A stretch of DNA of 11,969 bases from Chalciporus piperatus (Eukaryota > Basidiomycota > Agaricomycetes > Boletales > Boletaceae): contig JBBPTG010000463.1 in assembly GCA_038093975.1 (NCBI GenBank), positions 1-11,969 of the forward strand. The letters are read 5' to 3'. Below the pieces are notes generated by a model that ran no database searches, was not told the origin of the DNA, and saw nothing but the letters and a program-made list of their open reading frames with translations. Both the position numbers and the translations under genes were made by a program. Below, piece after piece: positions 1-9,204 of the stretch (positions are counted from its first letter, which is position 1; every line of letters begins with the position of its first letter).

Positions 1-687
1 ATAAACTTTGTAGTCTATTGCCTTTTTCAGAAGCTCTTTGGCATGAGCATCTGCTATCTCCGATTCCGCCTTCAACAATTCAAACTCCTGGATGAAGATA
101 TCCACAGGTTTCCCAGCCTGCTTCAATGCTTCCAATTTCCTGAGACTCTCATGAGCGAGAACGTCAATCTGGAAATAGTCCTTGAGCATCTTTGAGAACA
201 CGATCCAATCTGGCCATGCTTTCAGGCCCATAGGTGTGTGATCCGGTTCTGGCGCCAACGGATCTTCTTCTGCAGGGGGAGGCGGTGGCAGAAGTTCAAG
301 TCGAGACCAGGTCTCGATCATCATTTGCGCGTATCCAGATGCTTTTCCTTCTAACCGTGAGAGTACGGCGAGACATCGGACCTTGTTGTTTTTCCACGTA
401 TAGATGGACTGCCAGGTGTTAACCTGCGCCCACCATAAACGGAACTTGGTGCGGTCACCATCCCATTTCCCAGGGTCGGCAACCTTTTTGGACACGGAGT
501 CCGAATTGTCTGAAATGAGCGCCTTCAGAGCGGCGGTGAGGGCAGCGATGGGATCAACGGGATCTGCCATTGGAGATTCGGGGCGGGGAGTAGGGGGATG
601 AGAACTTTCGGATGAGGATGGAAAGTGGCGTGGGGGACTTCTGTAACCTTGATCTTGTTGTTCCTGATCGTGGATCTCGGCTGACAT
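1..687 (-). CDS. Ty3/gypsy-type Gag polyprotein, N-terminal part (runs off the window)
   Basis: The frame is open from ATG at 687 to the left edge, 229 codons, with an in-frame TAA just upstream at 694-696. A second Met lies at residue 40. The first 40 residues are Ser/Pro/Gln-rich. Then comes the typical retrotransposon Gag core: PGKWDGDRTKFRLWWAQV around residues 72-89, followed by a helix-rich part with NTWQ, a poly-proline stretch (LLPPPPPAEED), and DWIVFSKMLKDYF with FIQEFELLKAE further on. This layout is typical of fungal Ty3/gypsy Gag, the capsid protein that packages element RNA in cytoplasmic particles. The CCHC zinc knuckle and pol would lie beyond the left edge. The frame has no stop or frameshift. 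The family call rests on remembered motif resemblance, not on a search. Confidence 0.85.
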   Translation of the reverse strand, partial: MSAEIHDQEQQDQGYRSPPRHFPSSSESSHPPTPRPESPMADPVDPIAALTAALKALISDNSDSVSKKVADPGKWDGDRTKFRLWWAQVNTWQSIYTWKNNKVRCLAVLSRLEGKASGYAQMMIETWSRLELLPPPPPAEEDPLAPEPDHTPMGLKAWPDWIVFSKMLKDYFQIDVLAHESLRKLEALKQAGKPVDIFIQEFELLKAESEIADAHAKELLKKAIDYKVY

Positions 688-1697
688 ATATCCTTACTGA
701 ACCCTATCTTCCAAAGGTTCTCTGGGGATGACAAACACGAGGACGAAGGAAATATTTTTTCGAGCGGAGGTAGTACCTGCGACGCTTATCTGAATCTTGG
801 CAGACCTTCTGAGGAATGTTCCCAAGATCTGTTTCGATTTTGCACATATACTACTCTCAAACTTCTATCTTCGAGCAGCAGCGAAAACCATCGTAATACA
901 AGATTTTTATTTATTGTTGTCTAATTTTGTACCTCGGCGGTGCTGCCGGCTTACGTTTCCTACGTATGACTCAGCCAAGGGGGCGGCGACGCGCTTTTCC
1001 CTTGTCGTCCTTCGCAATTGGGCACGACCCCAACTCGGTCTTCGAACAAAATACTATAGTACTGAGGGGAACAGAGATGGGGCACTAAAGGCTGGCCCAA
1101 AAGAAGTGAAATGCCAGAAGGCGAATGCGTGACGTCAACGGGTGATCACACAAACCCGGATCGTGTCTACAGTCAGAGGGTTCGCGCGTGAGCGGGCCCC
1201 AAGACGTCTCGAACAATCAAAAAGCCCCTAGTGCACTATGGGGAACAGCAACGTTATCCAATTTATAATGGCGGACGGCCGTATATGCAGCAGTGTAGAG
1301 TTGCTTTCTGGCTGCTGTCATCGCACAATCCGTCAACGACCAACTTTAGTCTTGTCCTGGCGCGTTTTCAAGTTTAATCCAAGCATGGACTTTAGGCAAC
1401 ACTAAGCCTATGCGAAGGATATGCTGAGTACTAAAGCTTAATGACGGTGAAGTCACAAATGGATTAGACTGGGGTCTGTGGTAAGTACAGGGCTACTTAT
1501 ATACTATTGAGAAGTGCGCACAGACCAACAGCCGAATAAGGAAATCATAAAGGGAAAGATAGATAAGGTAAAGGGACAACGATAAGAAAAGGTACCAGGC
1601 ACGGATTAGGGTCTAGGCCATGACATCATTGCTGACTCATCTAAGTCTGGACCTTTGTCACATGACCTGATTATGTAATAGATTATGTAATGCTACA
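688..1697 (-). other. Leader and probable 5' LTR of the gag-bearing retrotransposon; boundaries uncertain
   Basis: About 1 kb upstream of gag has no convincing gene; the 111-codon plus-strand frame at 797-1132 shows no recognisable motif. Read on the minus strand, a possible LTR start TGTAGCATTACATAATC begins at 1697. A TATA box (TATATAAG, 1496-1503) lies about 195 nt further in, correctly oriented toward gag. One TGACTCA motif (1633-1639) and a short direct repeat of TTATGTAATRGATTA type (about 1671-1691) lie in the would-be U3. I could not locate the 3' end of the LTR or a primer-binding site, and the partner LTR is outside the window, so target duplications cannot be checked. Confidence 0.4.
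1496..1503 (-). promoter_or_regulatory. TATA box of the putative 5' LTR, directed toward gag
   Basis: The minus strand reads CAATAGTATATAAG. The same CAATAGTATATAA string occurs upstream of the start region of the solo LTR at 3760-3773, which supports an LTR promoter. Which strand it serves is inferred from the gag direction. Confidence 0.45.
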
Positions 1698-3360
1698 GGG
1701 ACTACCGGAGTGGATAAAGATGAATCCGGCTTGACCCCTAAGTTGTAGGCAAAGTCCAGAGTTCGAATACCGTTGCAGGCAAAAGTTTGAAAAGTTTTTA
1801 AATACTATAACACTTGCGACAAATTGGAGCAAAGGGAATTTCTTTGTCTTGCAACAACGGTAGGCATTTCATTTCTGTAAAAAGAAGGCGAAGGACAACG
1901 AATTGAGGTGGGAAGTGCAGTTTGACTATGTTGACTACGTCGTCCGTAACATTTGGGAGAGTTGCGGGTTCTCGAGCATCTAAAACTATGTTTGTAACAA
2001 CTGCTCGAGAGCCGTTCGCAAGGTTGACCGATGTCGCGATGTTTTCCGTAACCATAACCTTTCCGATGGCGAGAACCAGTTTCATCTCCAATTGCAGTCT
2101 TCGTTCTCCCGAAAGGCGGGCGGCGATTAATCTTTGTTGGTTGCTAAGAGGTTTGTCGTTGACCGTGTCTTCTGCGGGACACAGGTACAAGTTGTGTCCC
2201 GTGCGTTTACAGTGTTGATTAATGGCACACGAATTCCATCGAGTGCGAACACTGTTTCGCGGGGTAATCAGAACGGTATCGTCCCAGGGAGGGTTTTGGA
2301 AGTCGGGTATTTCGCATTGAGGGTTTTCGAGAACTAGGTTGCGGATTTCTTGCAGATCATTTGCTGTGCATTCTCCGTAACGTGCGCGATCAAGAATGGA
2401 TTGCCATACGGAGTCGGTGATTCGCATTTGCTGTTTGAGAAGAACAACAGTGTCGAATTGCTCAAAGATTTCGCGACCTACAGAAGCGAGTGCGGAGGAT
2501 GGATGTTTGGAGAACAATGCTTTCTTAAGTTGAGCGACTGGAGGAAATTGATGAAAGTCTCCGGTCAACATAATAGAGAGTCCTCCGAAGGGAATTGAAG
2601 AATCGATTTGTACCTCGTTAGCGCGTACTATACTCACGACCTGATTGAGCATAGCAAGCGTCTCCGTGGTTAAAAGGCTCATTTCATCGACTGCGAGCAA
2701 TCGCTTTCCAGTGATATTCTGTCTTCGTCTTTGTGCCATCGTGGGCGAAGGTCGTTCAGCCCACTTATCACCTCGAGGGATTCGACGGCATGGAATTCCT
2801 GCCCAGAAATGCAGCGTAACACCTCCGATGAGGCAAGACGCAACTCCTGTCGTCGCTGTGCATGCGAGAGTAGATAACAGATCTATATCGAATATTAGAG
2901 AAAGTTATGATAACCAACTTAACTCACTTGAGCCGTTTAGATTTGTAGATAACGATCGTAGAATGCGTGTCTTCCCTGTTCCTCCGCCACCAGACAATAT
3001 CATCAACAATGGCTTTGTTTCATCTTCTAAACCTAAGTTGCAAATTCTGTTCTTCAGAATCGTAAATGCTATCATTTGTTCTTCGTTGAGATTAGCTTCT
3101 TCGTCAGTAGAGTTCGACGTGAGCGGATCGTTGAGCAGCGTAGCTCCGTTATTGCTGAACGTTGTAGGCAAGTCAACTTCGGGTATTATTCGTCCAAGCA
3201 TATCGTCTTCCTCGTCCTCGTCGTCTGTTCCACATCCCATAGACTTCTCCGTTTCTTCAATACGTCTTCTCCAATCTTCTTGTTGAATTAGGTCGTTGTA
3301 TGTGGCTTTTCGTGCGAAGAACATTGTTTGAACAGATGGATGAGTCGATCTGAATATACC

Positions 3361-3365
3361 AAATC
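3361..3365. repeat. Left target-site duplication of the solo LTR (AAATC)
   Basis: AAATC directly precedes the TG of the LTR and is repeated after its terminal CA at 3959-3963. Five bases is the usual duplication length for Ty3/gypsy and Copia integrases. Confidence 0.9.
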
Positions 3366-3569
3366 TGTTACGAACGCTCAGTTCCTTATCCTAGTCTTTA
3401 CTACGCTTACTACGTTTCTCTTTCACTTTTGCACTTAGTCGCTTTCTCTCCCTTTTCTGTTATCTTATCTTATCAAGATCACATCACGTGACCTGCTGAC
3501 ATCAGCTAGGTCTAGCCTTTCGCTTACGTAACGTGGCTGTGCGTGGCTGTGCATCTTCCCCACTGTCCA

Positions 3570-3701
3570 TGACTCATACCGAGTCACCATGACTCAGACT
3601 CTTAATGACTCATTATGACTCACCGTGACTCATACTGACTCACGCTGACTCATCTCGCTTCCTAGTCATATACGCTATTGGCTGTTACTCGCCATGACTC
3701 A
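3570..3701 (+). promoter_or_regulatory. Array of eight TGACTCA sites (bZIP AP-1/Gcn4-type) in the LTR U3
   Basis: Exact TGACTCA occurs at 3570, 3590, 3606, 3616, 3626, 3636, 3646 and 3695. Five consecutive copies are exactly 10 bp apart, and a one-mismatch copy at 3580 extends the phase between 3570 and 3590. TGACTCA is the known core site of Gcn4/AP-1 family bZIP activators. The array lies about 65-195 bp upstream of the TATA box, where an upstream activating sequence would act. Function is inferred. Confidence 0.7.
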
Positions 3702-3765
3702 TATCTAGTCATACCTAGTCATATAGTTAAGGTTTAGCCACAACATGTACAAACACTGTCAATAG

Positions 3766-3773
3766 TATATAAA
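3766..3773 (+). promoter_or_regulatory. TATA box of the solo LTR
   Basis: TATATAAA sits inside CAATAGTATATAAACCC, downstream of the TGACTCA array and about 185 bp before the LTR end, a normal U3/R layout. It would drive transcription rightwards, antisense to the Rep-helicase gene. Confidence 0.6.
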
Positions 3774-3958
3774 CCCGGGTTGACAAGCACTGGCTCTCCA
3801 GTCTTGTTCTCCTGGAGTTTCCTCTTCTTGAACTTCATGGGCCAAGCGCTCCTGCTTGCCTAGTCTGATCCTCAGCTCTAGTTACTGAGTTGATGTGGTT
3901 TCGCTAGGGCATGTTGTCTGATGATAGCGCTAGCTCTTGATTGAGTTGAGTCGTTTCA

Positions 3959-3963
3959 AAATC
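3959..3963. repeat. Right target-site duplication of the solo LTR (AAATC)
   Basis: Identical to 3361-3365. Counting only one copy restores frame continuity of the surrounding helicase exon. Confidence 0.9.
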
Positions 3964-4821
3964 CAGCTGCAAGATTAAGCGCGACACTTGCATATAGATT
4001 TTCTCGTTGTGATAACGTGCCTTTCAGCGCGTCATTGATGTCTTTCTCAGAAACTTCACCTTCTTCTACCCCTATTTGACTCCCACTTTCATATTCTTCA
4101 ACGTCTTTGTCAACATCTTCGCCATTGTTGCGCACTAATGACTCCTCCTCTCCAAAGAATGTTACCAATCTTCGTTCTCTGGCTTTATCAGAACAATCAT
4201 AGAAATATTGAATGTTGTCGAGGACGCGCACAATCATAGGTGGAGCATCTCTCATGAAATCGTCGTATTCGTGTTCGAAGGAGACTTCTGGATCTTTTAT
4301 TTCGTTAAGTCGTCGCCATGGTTTGAACAATGCGAGAACCGAAGCAGAGTACAACACGTGTTGCAACGGATCGTTCGCGCGTGGAAACCAAGGTCCTGAA
4401 AACGTTACCATGGTTTCGTGCTTGTCTTTGCGTAGAATTCGGAAATGATTTTCATGATGAGTGTCGGGAAGATATGGAAAGGTGGGGTTTCTTGCTCGTT
4501 TGTGAACAGCTTCCACATCGAAATTGGGAATGAATTCGTCGTAGGAGTTCGTGAAGAAATCAAAATAACTTAAATCATCCAACCCTTCACCACGGTCCAT
4601 ATATTCTCGCATTTGATCGCGCATGTGAAGACCATCACTCGCTAGTTGAAGGACTCCGAGTTCTGCCTGTCCATTATATTAATGTGTTACATCTGTCTTA
4701 TTCATAGCTACTTACTTCTTCTGCAACTGATTCTCTCAAGTCTCCTTCACTCGAATACTCCATGACATGTCTGTTCAATCTCGATTAATAGCAACTTCTT
4801 TTATATAATGAGCATGCTCAC

Positions 4822-6031
4822 GGATGCGTGTTTAAAACTGGCCATATCTTTTTCAATATAGATCCGAAGTAGATCGATTGAAATTGGTGTGAGATGTAAC
4901 GGTCTCCCCATCCCATTAGATAGCCTACAACCTCAGGTGCACTTAATTCCTGTTCACGTGTGAGAGAATTGGCACAGCGTTGAATCAAGCGCTTGTTTAG
5001 ATCTTGGATCGTGTTTATACGATCAGTAGAAAGAGTGGGCGGAGGGTGCGAATACGTCTTTGCGAGAAGTGCAGAGACATTCGAAGAGTGCTGTTGATTC
5101 TTTGCCGCATAGGAAGTGATGTAAAATGTCAAGTCTTTCGTAGCGTCTCCATTCGTGATCAGTTTGATATCGTGGTTGGCGCGCGTACAGTTCATTAAGG
5201 ATGGATTCCATGTATTGATCGTTTCTATTACATATTCCGTTTAATATCGGAGCAGATGATATATTATAATAAACTTACCAATCGTTCTATGTGGTCCCCA
5301 ATTTCCTTCTGAATCAACCCATGCTCGCGTAGAGAGATCGAAAGGTGCTCTGCGCTTGCAAACTAGTCGACCTTCGAAAAATTTTCGACACGCAACACTA
5401 CATTTGTGAACTTGAACTGCGCGAACAAGTTTCGCCATATGAACTTGGAGTTGCTCTGGAGACTGCAGTTGACGTGGATCCATCGGTCGAGAGTACGAAA
5501 CTGCTTTTTCTCTTGGTACGCTTCCTAATGTTTCCTTCGTGAGGGAAGGATGATGCCCCCGAATGTTTTGTGATATAAACTCCACAACCTTTTGACGGAA
5601 TGCTTCTGTGAGCAACAGATTCTTCATCTTCGAGGGTGGAGGAGATCCTGTTAACCATACAATCATGTGCAGATGAAGAGTACCTCGACCTTGAGCTTCG
5701 ACAGTACCGATGTAAGCTTCAACACTTCCGAAAGTTGCAACTTTTCTTTTGATATCAGAATGTTTGCTGCTACGTTCGATGCCGAAGATTTGCTCGAGGA
5801 GAACATGTATGATGAAGTGAAAGAACCGTGAAGCAGCGTAAGGATCGTTTGTGATGCGCGTCAACCGAGCGAGCGCATCAGGACCACTAGAGGGATTGAA
5901 AGAATCGAGGTCGATCTCTGCTCCACTAAGAATCTGAGCGATAGGGTCGTGGATATCCGTAGGGTTGATAGTAATCCATAACGAAGGTGGGTTTTTCAAG
6001 ATGGTCATACCCCATATTAATGAACGAATTC
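4822..6031 (-). other. Helitron Rep (HUH endonuclease) domain, exons 3 and 4
   Basis: After IRSLIWGMTILKNPPSLWIT, a conserved Helitron_like_N opening, the metal-binding HLH motif lies in GRGTLHLHMIVW; the histidine pair is coded at 5667-5675 (about residues 746-748). The two-tyrosine motif is YITSYAAK, with tyrosine codons at 5121-5123 and 5109-5111 (about residues 912 and 916), matching the Y-x3-Y-x2-K arrangement of Helitron Rep. The intron between the exons is 5225-5278 (GTAAGT...ATAG). GYLMGWGDRYISHQF near the end of exon 4 is the conserved linker to the helicase part. All catalytic residues I can recognise are present. Confidence 0.88.
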
Positions 6032-6847
6032 CTGAATTATTATTGAGCGTGACTATTGCGACAATGAATGAAGATGTTTACTCACGTCGTCGAGATTCAT
6101 CTGTACCCATCACTTTCGATCAAACAACAGAGACATGATGCTTCAATGCTTTTATGGCTGGATTCGATATAGGTCTTTTACTCTTCTCCTCATCACTAGC
6201 TCGCAAAAGAGTGTCCGTGTCAATGTTACGAATTGCTTCTTCATTACGCCGAAAATCCTTTTTCTTGATTTGCAGACAAGCAGACGAACAGATCTGCCTT
6301 TTCTGCAATATTCCGAACACTTGAACAATGAATTGTATGTCGAGTCGGAACCGTTTGTCCGCATAACGAAGAGCCCATCGTGCGTGTTCGGCGTACGTCA
6401 ATTTGCGAGGTCTGTCCACTTCGAAACCTCCTAAGCCATACGGAAACAAACATGGAAACGCTCCTAGAAAAAAATTAGGATCTTCCATACTCCCCGCAAA
6501 AGGTTCATCAATCGAGTCTCGTCTTGGATATTCGTTCACGAAACCACCTCGTTGAACTCCATATCTTTCTTCTGAACCTCTCGTTAAGTTCTTCGTTGCA
6601 TGCGCCACTATCTCACTCTCATTCAATCCCATCATATCCAAGTCCATCACGCCATAACTCTGAAGAGGAATAACAGCCGGTTTTAATAATAACATGAGTC
6701 ATGTATCAGAAACATAAACGTTTTCATTCAAACCTGTCGGAATTTGTTCATCTTCAACCTCTTCATCATCTTCATCTGTTTCTCCGTGCACCGGTTCTTC
6801 AATCATATTTAACACATCTACTAATCATTAACAGATTAGAAGCATAC

Positions 6848-8015
6848 CTGCAAAGAATTCTTCTTCATCGTTACTTTCCTCTTCCGCAACATACCCCTCT
6901 CTCTCCTTATCTAAGTCACTCGTATCGCACGATTCTCGTACGACACTCAACAACTCATTTGGAACTCCATCAACGGGAAGCAGAGCCAAGTTCTCCTCCG
7001 ATACGCGTATATTGGAATAAAACGGATTGCTGCGTTTCAAAAACATGAGTGCGTCTTTGATACGACGGCGATTAACGTAAAACTGAATCGGTAGTGTGCG
7101 ATCTGCTTCTCGGCGAGCTCCAATTATTGTAATTCCGATGATGGCCGCCAATACGTCCGGATGATGGGGTAAGAGATCTCCGTGGACCATACTTGAAACG
7201 CCCGATGTGTTTAAACGGTAGGAAGAAACATTGCCGCGTAGACCACTATTGAATGATGGTCCTGCAGATGAAGAACTTCCTCTCAATCGCGGGAAGAGTT
7301 TGACGACATGAGCCGCTGCGTAATATCGTGAAACAAGAATTCGTTCGGGAAGAGTCAAGATTGACAGTTCCAATGGAATATCTCCAAGCCATAAATTGTT
7401 GGCGAGCGCGGTAGCTGGAAGTTTCCCGTCTGTTACGTCGTCCAAACATGTTGTGCATATACGTCCGTACGGTGCGTCTTCTTGTTGATATACAGCTTGA
7501 TTGTATAACAACATTCCCATCATCAAACGATGTTCTGGGTGTGGATGAGAGGGAGCGAGAACGTTTTTGTGCGTCAATTGTGACAGATCGCATTCCTTCA
7601 TTTCTCTCCGAAAGAATTCACCACCACAGACCACACAAATCGCCTGCGACATTGCATCGTTACCTGTCTCGTCGATAAACGCAGAAACAACTGTGTTGCG
7701 TGTTTCATCACCAACGTCCTTCATGAACTGCGCATTCAAATCCTCTTCTTCGACTTCATTCATCACCCTCAACCTTTTAACGTGATCATCTCGTGCTTCC
7801 AACATTCTCTCTCGCTTGACTAGCTCTTGCATCCAATCGCATTCCTCGACTGCTGACAACATCTCTGCTCGATTTCGCTTTTCCGCAACTGATAGATGAG
7901 TTCCAACAGCGCGAACCAGTTCCTTTACCGTCAAAACATCGAAAGCTTCGTAGAAGTTCATGTTAGAGTTCGTGAGTGGCAGTTCACAAGCGATGCTTGT
8001 TGCGTTCAGCAACAC
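6848..8015 (-). other. Exon 1 of the Helitron transposase: N-terminal region with DUF6570-like domain
   Basis: 389 codons are uninterrupted. Residues about 60-110 are charged and probably helical. From about residue 126 a cysteine pair CVVCGG, later CTTC, and then a segment of the type KLPATALANNLWLGDIP followed by LTLPERILVSRYYAA match the DUF6570 region found N-terminal to Rep in many fungal and animal Helitrons. Its role is not established; the paired cysteines suggest metal binding. The exon ends in an acidic stretch just before a GTATGC donor at 6847. Confidence 0.8.
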
Positions 8016-8081
8016 ATTCAGCGTACGTCATCCATACGTCTATTGCCACCTTCTAAATACTCCTCTACCATCTCAACCACC
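8016..8081. promoter_or_regulatory. Short shared 5' region between two divergent Helitron genes
   Basis: Only 66 bp separate the first possible ATG of the Rep-helicase gene (8015, minus) from the ATG of the plus-strand gene (8082). If the transposase starts at Met19 the gap is 120 bp. There is no clear TATA; the plus-strand ATG is preceded by a CT/CA-rich run (CATCTCAACCACC) that suits a fungal leader. Joint control of both genes is plausible but inferred from spacing only. Confidence 0.35.
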
Positions 8082-9089
8082 ATGTACGATTCTGAATACG
8101 CTATAGAGCTTAAAAAACTCGGCAACTATGTCGCTTCTCCCTCTTTCCTCTCTTCTGTTCAATGGAAACCCGCGGAGACTGGACATATTTTAGTGAATAA
8201 GAACACTCAAAAGCTAGTCATCGCAGTTGCTGTCGTCCAAATATACGACTACAAACTCAACTGTGGACCCAACGGAAACTACATCAAACCGGAGTTGGGA
8301 TCGCTTGATCGCGCGAAATTCCAGTTCTATGCCGGAAGACCTGGTGACCCTAACTTTGCGGAGGACTACACAAAGTTGTATGCTACTCTCAACAAATTGC
8401 AGAATGACATCGCATCTTCAAAGGAACTGAAAGACATGCTACATTCCGATGCATCTGCAAAAATGATTCGATTTGCACGAGCGGTGTTCGAGAAACGTGT
8501 TCGTACACTCCTCATTTTCATATGACATTTGTTATTCACAATACTAAAACAGATCAAAAATGTATCTGACTCTCCTTGAATCATATACTACGAGGATCTG
8601 GTCAACCCAGACAAATCCTCTGTGGCTGATGAACGCGAACCTATGGATGTCGAGACGAAGAACTGGCCCATTGACGAGAAGTATGAAGAATCACTTGCGC
8701 TCATCAAACCAACCCACAAAGCTGTTCCTCTGCGTGTCTATAAAGACCTTGAATTTGTTGAACCCCTAGATGTCATCGACACTCTTCGTAACACCATCGT
8801 CGAGGTGCAATTCAGCCTCCACCATACTTTCTTACAGAACCAAACTCCTCCTAAGGACTCTTATCGTGCCAACATCGAACAGATCAAAATCTTACAACCT
8901 GGCGAAAATATCGGTACCTTGGGATACAAAGAAGTTGATCCTCGTTCCGGACCTATCTCTGCTACTACCTCTATTCCCCTTAAACGTTGACATGCTGAAA
9001 ACGAAACCAGTTCTTCTTCATCCAAGAAAGCAAAAGAAGCCACTGATTCAAAAGGGAAAGCTAAAGCTACGGAGCGCACCGATGAGTAA
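8082..9089 (+). pseudogene. Unrecognised Helitron-encoded protein (317 residues), two exons, with two in-frame TGA codons
   Basis: Exon 1 is 8082-8498 (139 codons from ATG after CAACCACC). Intron 8499-8552 is 54 nt (GTTCGT...AAACAG). Exon 2 is 8553-9089, ending in TAA. Both exons are in phase 0 and total 954 nt. TGA codons interrupt the frame at 8577-8579 and 8988-8990; each fits a former CGA, and the frame continues sensibly beyond each. I do not recognise the family. Visible parts are an N-terminal half with YAIELKKLGNYV and LVIAVAVVQIYDY, a central acidic linker, then a beta-rich stretch TIVEVQFSLHHTFL followed by YRANIEQIKILQPG, loosely like an OB-fold strand pattern. The tail is Ser/Lys-rich (SSSSSKKAKE...KGKAKA) and looks like a nuclear signal. 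A DNA-binding accessory role is only a guess. Confidence 0.7.
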
Positions 9090-9204
9090 ATCGCTACTGC
9101 TATTCATTACCGTTCGAAAGATTCGCTTTCTTCCATGCTCATACATTTACAAATCAGTACGTCCGCACGTATCGCAAGCTCGCTAGTATTTCGTATGTTC
9201 ATTA

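Larger units (their letters stand above)
3366..3958 (+). mobile_element. Solo LTR (593 bp) inserted in the helicase exon
   Basis: It starts TGTTACGA and ends TCGTTTCA, imperfect inverted ends of TG...CA type, and is flanked by identical 5-bp target duplications AAATC at 3361-3365 and 3959-3963. There is no internal coding region, so it is the remnant of recombination between two LTRs. Orientation is plus, from a TATA box at 3766-3773 and TGACTCA repeats upstream of it. It is antisense to the gene it interrupts. It differs in sequence from the putative LTR at 1697 apart from the TATA neighbourhood, so it is probably another family. Confidence 0.93.
1798..4666 (-). other. Pif1-like helicase region, exons 6 and 7, split by an LTR and C-terminally truncated
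   Basis: The Walker A motif GGGGTGKT is coded at 2968-2991, just before a 45-nt intron (2883-2927). Exon 7 carries TATTGVAS (motif Ia type), Walker B with VDEMS (DE at 2683-2688), GDFHQFPPV (motif III, 2536-2562) and KQQMR (motif IV type). The frame then reaches the pre-motif V segment and meets TAA at 1798. The usual last part of the domain, with TDYRSQGQT and ALSR-like motifs V and VI, is absent, so ATP-driven unwinding would be lost. Exon 6 is cut by a solo LTR; the reading frame on the two sides joins exactly when the LTR and one AAATC are discounted. Confidence 0.88.
1798..8015 (-). pseudogene. Helitron Rep-helicase transposase (DUF6570-Rep-Pif1-like helicase), broken copy
   Basis: This rolling-circle transposase would nick element DNA through its HUH/tyrosine Rep domain and unwind it 5'-3' with a Pif1-like helicase in the nucleus. 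I infer seven exons: 8015-6848, 6796-6086, 6031-5279, 5224-4822, 4770-4716, 4666-2928 and 2882-1798. The first intron could instead end at 6776 (72 nt rather than 51), in the same phase. The other introns are 54, 54, 51, 49 and 45 nt with GTGAGT, GTAAGT or GTGAGC donors, and all phases agree. Without the solo LTR plus one target duplication the exons total 5316 nt (1772 codons). Breaks: TGA at 6699-6701 and at 6120-6122, the LTR at 3366-3958, and a TAA at 1798-1800 that ends the protein before helicase motifs V and VI. ATG 8015 is the furthest upstream; Met19 (7961) is an alternative start. Confidence 0.88.

Noticed and set aside
797..1132. 111-codon plus-strand frame
   Set aside because: The composition looks random, no motif is seen, and it lies antisense in the retrotransposon leader region.
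1691..1781. tRNA-like stretch with an A-box-like ACCGGAGTGG and a B-box-like GTTCGAAT about 55 bp apart
   Set aside because: The spacing suits a class II tRNA, but the T-arm, D-arm and anticodon stems do not pair and the acceptor halves match only partly. At best it is a degraded tRNA-derived SINE or pseudogene.
2645..3286. 213-codon plus-strand frame with a long serine run
   Set aside because: It is the antisense shadow of the helicase exons; the serine run is the complement of the acidic DEDEEDD segment.
6695..6701. Single TGAGTCA inside transposase exon 2
   Set aside because: It is an isolated copy created partly by the nonsense TGA; there is no array or promoter context.
6620..6705. Extra intron with donor GTTTGAATG and acceptor CTCTTCAG to bypass the TGA at 6699
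   Set aside because: It would be 74 nt and breaks the frame, and it would remove the conserved VIPLQSYGV segment. A nonsense mutation explains the data better.
6701..7048. 115-codon plus-strand frame
   Set aside because: It is antisense to transposase exons 1 and 2 and has no independent support.
8499..8594. Alternative 96-nt intron in the plus-strand gene, ending at GAG 8594, which would avoid the TGA at 8577
   Set aside because: The 54-nt intron ending in AAACAG matches the other intron sizes and joins in frame, leaving a TGA of the same CGA-derived kind as the others. The longer intron is possible but has a poor acceptor.
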